Positions 56,728 to 64,000 of a DNA stretch of 64,000 nucleotides are shown one piece after another (positions within the stretch are counted from its first letter, which is position 1; the number at the start of each line of letters is the position of its first letter). The translations under genes were made by a program, and so were the position numbers. A model generated the notes under the pieces. It was given only the letters and a program-made list of their open reading frames with translations. It did not search any database and had not been told where the DNA came from. This DNA is from Cornus controversa (taxonomy: Eukaryota; Streptophyta; Magnoliopsida; Cornales; Cornaceae): NCBI GenBank assembly GCA_026545225.1, contig CM048850.1, forward strand, positions 3,968,001-4,032,000. The letters are read 5' to 3'.

Positions 56728-59700
56728 TCACGAGTCAAAATACACGGGATCCGTCAAAGTGACGACATCCACGTATTCGGTGGTGACTTGGTCATCCACG
56801 CACACTTTTAAGTGCTGCCCATTCACTTTGAACAACGAGCCGTCTTTCAAGTCCTTCAATTCCACCGCTCCGTGGGGAGCGACGGAATTAACCAAAAATA
56901 GACCATCCCAACGGGAGCGAAGTTTTTCGGGAAACAAGTGGAGGCGTGAGTTGTACAACCATACTTTTTGGCTCGGCGAAAATGTTTTGACTCGAATATT
57001 ACGATCATGAAAGGCTTTGGACTTTGCCTTATAGATTTTTGCATTCTCATATGCGTCATGTCGCAATTCTTCCAATTCATTTAATTGAAGCTTTCGATTA
57101 GAGCCGGCCTTTTGCATGTCAAAATTGAAAGTTTTGGTGGCCCACATAGCTTTATGCTCCAATTTAACCAGAAGATGGCACGCTTTTCCATAAACCAACC
57201 GATAAGGTGACATTCCAATGGGAGTTTTATATGCGGTTCGGTATGCCCATAATGCATCGTTTAGTCGTAATGACCAATCCTTCCGGTCGGGCCGAACAGT
57301 TTTCTGAAGAATGTTCTTAATCTCCCTATTGGATACTTCTACTTGGCCACTGGTTTGAGGATGGTATGGGGTGGCCACTTTGTGTGTGACGGAGTATTTG
57401 GTAAGCAAGGTTCGAAGGAACCGGTTACAGAAATGTTTACCGCCATCACTGATGATGGCCCGAGGCGTACCAAACTGGCTAAAAATATTAGCTTGAATGA
57501 ATTTAACCACGACTGCGTGATCATTGGTTTTGGTAGCAACGGCCTCTATCCACTTAGATACGTAGTCCACCGCCACAAGTATGTACTCATGACCAGTAGA
57601 GGGTGGGAATGGTCCCATGAAGTCAATGCCCCACACATCAAATATTTCAATGATAAGAATAGGGTTAAGAGGCATCATGTCCTTCCGGGACATCGCGCCA
57701 AGGCGCTGACATCGCTCACAAGAGCGGCAGAATGAATATGCATCCCGATGAAGTGTCGGCCAGAAAAATCCGCATTGGAGAATTTTTGCTGCGGTTTTCT
57801 TAGCACTAAAGTGCCCCCCACAAGCGAGTGTATGACAAAACTTGAGAATGCTTTGGAATTCACTGTTGGGTACACACTTACGAATTATTTGATCGGGGCA
57901 GTATTTGAACAATTGAGGATCGTCCCAATAATATGATCGTGATTGGGAGAGAAAACGATCCTTCTCTTGTTTGGTCCAAGAAGATGGTATTTTACCGGTT
58001 GCCAAATAATTAACCACATCCGCATACCAAGGGATACTTTCTTGAGAGATGACAAAGAGTTGTTCATCCGGGAAGGATTCACAAACTGGAATGGAATTAT
58101 GGAGGGATTCAACAAGAATTCTAGAAAGGTGGTCAGCTACCACATTTTCAGTTCCCTTTTTGTCTCTAATCTCAAAATTGAACTCTTGCAACAAGAGTAT
58201 CCAGCGGATCAACCTAGGCTTGGTGTCCTTTTTCGTCAAAAGATGCCGGAGGGCAGCATGGTCCGAATAGACAATGACCTTTGAACCTAATAAATAAGCT
58301 CGAAATTTGTCTAATGCAAATACTACCGCAAGCAATTCCTTTTCCGTTGTGGTATAATTGATTTGAGCTTCGGAAAGGGTTTTACTTGCGTAATAGATGA
58401 CATGTGGCAGTTTGTCTACTCGTTGCCCCAAGACCGCACCCATGGCATAGTCGGATGCATCACACATAATCTCAAATGGGAGAGTCCAGTTTGGAGGGAT
58501 TAGAACTGGAGCGGTTGTAAGCATGGCGCGGAGTTTTTCAAAAGCGTCAAGGCACGCTTCATCAAAGGTAAAGCAAGACTCTTTTTCAAGAAGGCGACAC
58601 AAAGGCCGAGAAATCTTGCTAAAGTCTTTGATGAAACGGCGATAAAAGCCCGCATGCCCAAGGAATGAACGAATCTCTCTCACCGTGGATGGTGGAGGAA
58701 GTTTGGAAATGAGCTCAACCTTGGCTTTATCAACCTCTATTCCTCGCTTAGACACAATATGCCCTAGGACAATACCCTCTTGAACCATAAAGTGACTCTT
58801 TTCCCAACTAAGAATTAGGTTGGTTTCTTGACATCTTTTGAGAACACAAGCTAGATTTTGGAGGCATGATTCATATGAAGGTCCAAAAACGGAAAAATCA
58901 TCCATGAACACTTCTAAGAATTTTTCCACCATGTCCGAGAAGATAGACATCATACACCGTTGAAAAGTTGCCGGTGCATTGCACAACCCAAAGGGCATGC
59001 GTCTATAAGCAAATGTGCCGAAGGGACATGTAAAGGTGGTTTTCTCTTGGTCCCTCGGGTCTATAGCAACCTGATTATAGCCGGAATATCCATCCAAAAA
59101 GCAATAAAAGCTTTGCCCGGCCAATCTCTCCAATATTTGATCAATGAATGGGAGGGGGAAGTGATCTTTCCGAGTGGCTGAATTTAATTTCCTATAATCA
59201 ATGCACACTCTCCATCCTGTGGTGGTGCGTTGGGGAACTAATTCACCCTTATCATTAGGTTGCACCGTAATACCAGACTTCTTTGGAACCACTTGAGTGA
59301 GACTAACCCACTTGCTATCAGAGATGGGGTATATGATCCCCGCATCTAGTAACTTCACCACCTCCTTCAGGACAACGTCCTTCATATTTGGATTTAATCG
59401 ACGTTGTGCCTCCCTTGAGGTCTTTGCATCCTCTTCCAAGTGTATGCGATGCATACAAACAGAAGGGTCTATTCCCTTAAGATCTATCACACTCCATCCT
59501 ATTGCTTCTTTGTGCTCTTTGAGCACCTTTATGAGTTCCAATTCTTGAGCATTTGTGAGATTGGAAGCAATAATGACTGGAAGGGTCTCATTTGCGCCCA
59601 AGAAAACATACTTGAGTGTAGCTGGAAGAGGCTTGAGCTCAAGTTGTGGTGGGGAAATTAAAGAAGGAGTTTGGGGAGTTTTGGACAAAGGGGGCAAGGG

Positions 59701-62361
59701 TTCTCTCGGAACTCTCCACTTAGGCAAATCCATGACAGTATTAACATCGAGCATGGAATTGACTTCACATATGGATTGCTCAATGTCAAAATCGTCATGG
59801 TTAAAATGATTTAGGCATGCCTCTAAGGGGTCCGTGGAAAGAATAGAAGGAAGTGCTTCTTGAACAAGGTCGTCCACTACATCGACACAAAAGCACTCAC
59901 TTTCATCGTCGGGTGTGTGGTGGGAAGCATTGAAGATGTTCAAGCGGACTTTCATATTCCCAAAAGAGATGTCCATCACTCCAGTACGGCAATTAACGCA
60001 AGCGTTTGCCGTGGCCAAGAATGGACGACCTAGAATGATAGGAATATGATGATTCGGATTTTGGACCGGTTCCGTGTCAAGGACTATGAAGTCCACCGGA
60101 AAATAGAATTTGTCCACTTGAATGATGACATCCTCAATGATGCCACGTGGTTGCTTCACCGAACGGTCGGCAAGTTGCAACACAACCGTGGTATGCTTGA
60201 GTTCCCCCAAACCTAGTTGTTGGTAAACTGAGAATGGAAGCAAATTGACACTAGCCCCTAGGTCAAGAAGTGCTTTTTCAAAAGATTGATTTCCGATAGT
60301 GCACGAAATGGTCGGAGCACCCGAATCTTTGAATTTAGGAGGGGCTTGGTGTTGGAAAATGGAGCTTATGTGCTCAGTTAAGAGGACTTTCTTAGGAACA
60401 TTATTCCTAGATTTGCGCTTTTGAGTGCATAAGTCCTTCAAGAATTTCGCATAAGAGGGAATTTGTCGAATAGCATCAAGGAGAGGGAGATTGATCTTTA
60501 CTTGTTTGAAGATCTCCATCATGTCTTGGATTTTCTCTCCTTGCTTCCCAAAATGAGAAGGTTCCTTCAATCGTTGAGGAAAAGGAACCGGAGGTTCATA
60601 AGAGGTGTCAAGATTTGGAATCGATGGTGACATAACTTCACTTGCCTTTCCTTTTGGATTTGAAGGGGTATTTTGCAAATTTGGATTTAACGGCAACAAT
60701 TTTGGATTTAATTGGGATTCTTTTGGATTTTTAGGTTGCTCTTGAAATTCCTTTCTCTCTTCCTCCCCTACCTTGGAGTTAATGATTTTTCCACTCCTCA
60801 AGGTTGTGATTGATTGAACTTGCTCTGGAGGAGCATTACAAGTTGAAGATGATGGATCTTCAATCATATGCACACCCTTGGGATTCGCCACCGGTTGACT
60901 TGGCAACTTACCTTCCTCCCTTCTATTTAAGGCATTAGCTAGTTGCCCGATTTGAGCTTCTAACCTAGCCATAGATTGAGCATTGGCTTCTAGCTTAGAG
61001 ATTGATTGAGAATGAGTTTGCAATAAGCGGGTGTTGGCCTCAAGATTGCTTATCACTCGATCTTCAAAGCTTTGGCTTCTCGGAGGAGGTGGTGGTTGTT
61101 GGTAATTAGATCTTTGATTGTAAGGTTGAGGGTTTGGCCTATAATGCGGCTGTTGAGATTGGGGATTAAAAGAATTTTGCCCTTGGAAAGGGGGACTTGA
61201 TTCTTGATTCTTCCATGAAAAAGCCGGATGATTCTTGTAACCAGGATTGTACGTGTTCGAATATGGATCATTCATTTGTTTAGCGTACAAGGCATTCGCT
61301 TGCTCTTGAGCATAATCGGGAGATTGCCCGGCAATAGGGCAATCTCGCACAAAATGCGAAGTGCTATAGCAAAACGAACATCCCTCCTGATTTTGGACAG
61401 ATTGGTTAGGAGTAGGCAGCCCATTTTTCATGATTAAATCCATTTTTCGGGATAAGGCTTCTACTTGCATGGCTACCTCATCTACCCGTGAAATCTCATG
61501 CACTCCTCTACAAGGTTGGGTGGCCTTCCCTTTCCTAGTGGAGGAGCGTTGAGCTGAATTGTTGCTTAGGGTTTGAAAAAGTTTCCATGCCTCATCGGGG
61601 CTTTTCAAAAGATACCCACCCCCACACGCGGAGTCTATCATTTGTCTATGTTGCTCACTCACCCCATCATAAAAACTTTGCACTAGCTGCCATTTTGGGA
61701 CAGCATGATGCGGACAAGATTTTAAGAGATCTTTTAACCTCTCCCACGTCTCATGGAATTGTTCTTGGTCAATTTGGGTGAATCCGGTGATTGCTCGCCG
61801 AATATCACTTGTCTTACCCATTGGGAAGTATTTTTTTAAGAACTCTATTTGCATTTCCGCCCAAGAATGGATTGAGTTGGGTTCTAGGGAATTGAACCAA
61901 CTTCTAGCCTTATCTTTTAGGGAAAATGGAAACATACGTAGCTTTAGATCATCCTCCGTAAAGTGTGGTACACGAATGGTGGAACACACGGAAAAGAAGT
62001 AATCTAAGTGCCGGTATGGATCCTCATTAGGAAGACCGTGAAAGCTGTTAAGAAGGTTGAGGGTGGAGGACTTTATTTCAAATTGATTTGCCGCTACATC
62101 CGGAAATTGAATACACGAAGGTACTTCAAATGTAGTCGGAAGGTAAAAGTCCATAAGCAACTCTCCTTGAGGAGGTGGTGGTGGAGGCGGTTGTTCATGA
62201 TTAAAAGGAGGTAGACCGGGAGGTTGTCTCTCATTTGGATCCATGTTTTCAGTCCTAGGCAAAATAGGGTCCCTAGAGGTTCCTCTACGTCGTCTAAGTG
62301 TTCGTTCAAGTTCACTATTACAAGGAAGCAAAGGAAGTGACAATGACCGTCTACCTAGCAT
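56728..62361 (-). CDS. gag-pol: D gag-pol polyprotein (1877 aa), intact Athila type
   Basis: One uninterrupted frame from ATG 62361. Gag capsid is at about residues 90-270, zinc knuckle [14 protein letters not shown] at 328-341. Protease has [10 protein letters not shown] near 699. RT has LDGYSGY near 1090 and FMDDFSVFG at 1152. RNase H has CDAS near 1299, TEKELL, YSDHAAL and ADHLSR near 1410. Integrase has an HHCC finger (1510-1552) and the catalytic triad D1580, D1639, E1675 with exact D-35-E spacing. No chromodomain follows, in keeping with Athila. The start matches that of B and A2 gag. There is no stop or frameshift between gag and pol. The product would be processed by its protease to make virus-like particles and integrate cDNA. 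Every key residue I looked for is present. Confidence 0.95.
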   Translation of the reverse strand: MLGRRSLSLPLLPCNSELERTLRRRRGTSRDPILPRTENMDPNERQPPGLPPFNHEQPPPPPPPQGELLMDFYLPTTFEVPSCIQFPDVAANQFEIKSSTLNLLNSFHGLPNEDPYRHLDYFFSVCSTIRVPHFTEDDLKLRMFPFSLKDKARSWFNSLEPNSIHSWAEMQIEFLKKYFPMGKTSDIRRAITGFTQIDQEQFHETWERLKDLLKSCPHHAVPKWQLVQSFYDGVSEQHRQMIDSACGGGYLLKSPDEAWKLFQTLSNNSAQRSSTRKGKATQPCRGVHEISRVDEVAMQVEALSRKMDLIMKNGLPTPNQSVQNQEGCSFCYSTSHFVRDCPIAGQSPDYAQEQANALYAKQMNDPYSNTYNPGYKNHPAFSWKNQESSPPFQGQNSFNPQSQQPHYRPNPQPYNQRSNYQQPPPPPRSQSFEDRVISNLEANTRLLQTHSQSISKLEANAQSMARLEAQIGQLANALNRREEGKLPSQPVANPKGVHMIEDPSSSTCNAPPEQVQSITTLRSGKIINSKVGEEERKEFQEQPKNPKESQLNPKLLPLNPNLQNTPSNPKGKASEVMSPSIPNLDTSYEPPVPFPQRLKEPSHFGKQGEKIQDMMEIFKQVKINLPLLDAIRQIPSYAKFLKDLCTQKRKSRNNVPKKVLLTEHISSIFQHQAPPKFKDSGAPTISCTIGNQSFEKALLDLGASVNLLPFSVYQQLGLGELKHTTVVLQLADRSVKQPRGIIEDVIIQVDKFYFPVDFIVLDTEPVQNPNHHIPIILGRPFLATANACVNCRTGVMDISFGNMKVRLNIFNASHHTPDDESECFCVDVVDDLVQEALPSILSTDPLEACLNHFNHDDFDIEQSICEVNSMLDVNTVMDLPKWRVPREPLPPLSKTPQTPSLISPPQLELKPLPATLKYVFLGANETLPVIIASNLTNAQELELIKVLKEHKEAIGWSVIDLKGIDPSVCMHRIHLEEDAKTSREAQRRLNPNMKDVVLKEVVKLLDAGIIYPISDSKWVSLTQVVPKKSGITVQPNDKGELVPQRTTTGWRVCIDYRKLNSATRKDHFPLPFIDQILERLAGQSFYCFLDGYSGYNQVAIDPRDQEKTTFTCPFGTFAYRRMPFGLCNAPATFQRCMMSIFSDMVEKFLEVFMDDFSVFGPSYESCLQNLACVLKRCQETNLILSWEKSHFMVQEGIVLGHIVSKRGIEVDKAKVELISKLPPPSTVREIRSFLGHAGFYRRFIKDFSKISRPLCRLLEKESCFTFDEACLDAFEKLRAMLTTAPVLIPPNWTLPFEIMCDASDYAMGAVLGQRVDKLPHVIYYASKTLSEAQINYTTTEKELLAVVFALDKFRAYLLGSKVIVYSDHAALRHLLTKKDTKPRLIRWILLLQEFNFEIRDKKGTENVVADHLSRILVESLHNSIPVCESFPDEQLFVISQESIPWYADVVNYLATGKIPSSWTKQEKDRFLSQSRSYYWDDPQLFKYCPDQIIRKCVPNSEFQSILKFCHTLACGGHFSAKKTAAKILQCGFFWPTLHRDAYSFCRSCERCQRLGAMSRKDMMPLNPILIIEIFDVWGIDFMGPFPPSTGHEYILVAVDYVSKWIEAVATKTNDHAVVVKFIQANIFSQFGTPRAIISDGGKHFCNRFLRTLLTKYSVTHKVATPYHPQTSGQVEVSNREIKNILQKTVRPDRKDWSLRLNDALWAYRTAYKTPIGMSPYRLVYGKACHLLVKLEHKAMWATKTFNFDMQKAGSNRKLQLNELEELRHDAYENAKIYKAKSKAFHDRNIRVKTFSPSQKVWLYNSRLHLFPEKLRSRWDGLFLVNSVAPHGAVELKDLKDGSLFKVNGQHLKVCVDDQVTTEYVDVVTLTDPVYFDS

Positions 62362-62625
62362 GCATTATCAATTGAACAACACCTCTATACACAAAAGTAA
62401 CAAAAATATATACAAAAGAATGTGAATGAACTCAAACCACCAGTTTTTGAAGTTATACTCACAAAGGGTTCCAATTTGAATTCTTTTAGATGCCCGCAAT
62501 GTGGTATACCTAAAATCAAGAAGTTTAAGATATAAGAACAAGATATATACAAAAAGAATGAAAGAATTTCTAGCCTAAGAATTAAACCAGATTTAATCTT
62601 CCAATGGCGACAATTAAACCGTACT

Positions 62626-62642
62626 CCCCGGCAACGGCGCCA
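62626..62642 (-). promoter_or_regulatory. Primer binding site of D, tRNA-Asp type
   Basis: Minus-strand TGGCGCCGTTGCCGGGG, six bases after the LTR end. It is identical to A2. The leader to the gag ATG is about 265 nt. Confidence 0.88.
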
Positions 62643-62648
62643 AAATTT

Positions 62649-64000
62649 TGATGTGGTCGGAACTAAATTATATTGCAAGCTTAATTTTGCCCTTTTTATC
62701 AAAATATAATTTAACCACTCGCAAGAGCACGAATCTTTGCAGATAAGGTTCTATATAGAGGGTATCGATCCCACGAGGACTAGTCGTTAATTGTCATAGA
62801 GAAAGATTAATTCTACTTTAATTCAAACAAAACAGGTTTTTGGTTTTGTGTTTAAAGCTATTGCATAAAGGAAATGACAATAAAATTAAAGAGTAAAGTT
62901 GGGAGAGAGAACTAGGGTTGGTTTCCATCCCTAGCCATTCACATGTTCATAAGTGTAGCAAGCAAGGGATTCATTAATTAAATGCCTAACAATGTCATTA
63001 GGCTTGTGACCTCAATGACATATCAAAAGATCAATGTGTGTGCTAACCTATCATAATCCATCTTCAACAAGCATAGCTCTTCAACCTAACTAACTACCTA
63101 CTTACTCTACTCTCTAAGTGAACACTACATGCATCCAAACTACCTTGTCTTGGCATGGTCTATACAAACTAGCATAACACATTCATTTAAACACCATTAT
63201 CTAGCCATCATTTGCACTTCTTGTGGAATATACAAATGTTGTGCATTCAAGTGACAAAACCTACTCTAAGACAAGAATAAATTCCATATCAAATGAATAT
63301 ATAAAAGAAATGTATTTGTGTACATAATCACTAGGCTAAATAATCAACATTTAATTACAAGTCCCAAGAGCTACAAAGATGAACAAGTTTACATGGCTAG
63401 GGGTTGAAACCAACACCCTAGTAGAAGAGTTAGTTGCTCATGGTTGCCTTGCACCCTTCCATTGATGAAGAGAATGAAGCTTCTTGGTCTGGTTCAGCCC
63501 TTCCTCTTCCTCTCCCGAAGGTCTCTCTCTTCTTCCTCTGATTTGTATGTGTTGAGAGATGTGAGATATGTGGCTTTTGGTGCTTTTTGTATGCTTTTTG
63601 GCTCCTTTGGGCCCACCATATATATATATATATATCATTATATATATCTCTTGTATCAAGAAGGCCCCCAAAAGTCTTGTTCAAGTCAGACAATCCCCTT
63701 AAGTCGTGCAAAAAGGGGGATTTTGTTGCAAGTGGGAGAGCAGGTGAGCAAGTGGCCAAGTGGGCTCTGCAGCATTTCGATTGATCGAAATTGCATTTCG
63801 ATTGATCGAGATTTCGATCAATCGAAATGAGATTTCGATCAATCGAAATTTCGATTGATCGAAATCCACATCTCGATTGATCGAAATGCCTTGGCAACAG
63901 TTTCTGATTTCATCTCTTGACTGCAGAAAACTTCCAACTTTGCTCCATTTACTCCAATACCTGCAATACATCAAAAACACAAAAATACCGTAAACATATC
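62649..64000 (-). repeat. 5' LTR of D, incomplete at the window edge
   Basis: It aligns with 51066-52411, so roughly 70 bp are missing beyond 64000. It contains a TATA-like (AT)n stretch at 63617-63650 and the six-box palindromic array at 63774-63887. The left part (62649-62980) is much more diverged from the 3' LTR than the middle. Confidence 0.9.
63774..63887. repeat. Palindromic box array in D 5' LTR
   Basis: Boxes start near 63775, 63797, 63812, 63833, 63849 and 63871; centres are TG, TG, CA, CA, TG, TG on the plus strand. Box 4 is TTTCGATCAATCGAAA here and TCTCGATCAATCGAGA in the other LTR: both arms changed together. Confidence 0.92.

Larger units (their letters stand above)
51066..64000 (-). 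mobile_element. D: nearly complete Athila element (5' LTR runs off the window)
   Basis: Reading the minus strand: 5' LTR (from about 64070 to 62649), tRNA-Asp-type primer site, gag-pol in one frame, a palindromic array, a promoter-like and intron-like region, a GC-rich env-like frame, a 1.8-kb 3' untranslated part, polypurine tract and 3' LTR. It is inserted in E after GGTTA (51061-51065). It is the youngest-looking insertion in the nest by position, since nothing interrupts it. Confidence 0.92.

Noticed and set aside
63774..63887. CRISPR-like array (repeat boxes with short spacers)
   Set aside because: The boxes alternate in orientation, spacers are 5-15 bp, no cas genes exist, and the context is a plant LTR.

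Overview
The window is a gene-poor block of plant nuclear DNA, almost certainly from a flowering plant. Nearly everything recognisable is LTR retrotransposon of the Ty3/gypsy superfamily: Athila-type elements, Tat-type elements and chromodomain-carrying Tekay/Del-like chromoviruses. I found no convincing host protein gene, tRNA, rRNA or CRISPR array. The species cannot be named from this sequence.

Layout, left to right. 1-2263 is the 3' end of an Athila-like element (A1, + strand). 2264-2790 is a chromovirus LTR end with its tRNA-Met primer site (C5). 2791-9533 is a 5'-complete, 3'-truncated Tat-type element on the minus strand (G) with dual RNase H. 9534-13240 is the only stretch without a retrotransposon assignment; it holds a possible organelle-derived segment, an AT-rich degenerate repeat field and an AT microsatellite. 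13241-17377 is a decayed Athila-type LTR (D') split by a chromovirus solo LTR (C1, 13338-16334) with a perfect CGATC target duplication. 17378-22851 is a 5'-truncated chromovirus (C2), 22852-24796 a chromovirus LTR/leader fragment (C4), and 24797-29063 the 5' part of a third chromovirus (C3).

From 24797 to the right end the elements are nested like Russian dolls. C3 is cut by a Tat element (T1, 29064-29656 and 37171-38934). T1 is cut by a complete gag-only Athila-like element (A2, 29657-37170, minus) and then by an Athila element (B, 38935-46251, plus). B is cut by A3 (46252-48326, minus), A3 by a chromovirus-like LTR (E, 48327-51065), and E by a nearly complete Athila element (D, 51066 to beyond 64000, minus). 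The missing right halves of E, A3, B, T1 and C3 are predicted in that order beyond the window.

Element D is the best preserved. It has an uninterrupted 1877-codon gag-pol frame with all expected catalytic residues. Downstream lies a GC-rich env-like open frame with two in-frame stops, preceded by what looks like its own TATA box, leader exon and 392-nt intron. The most striking unexplained signal is a set of clustered 14-16 bp near-palindromes with a TCGAT core. They recur in the LTRs of chromoviruses, in the LTRs of D, upstream of the env-like unit of D and inside A2, mostly upstream of a TATA-like sequence. Divergence figures are counts by eye over short stretches, not alignments.
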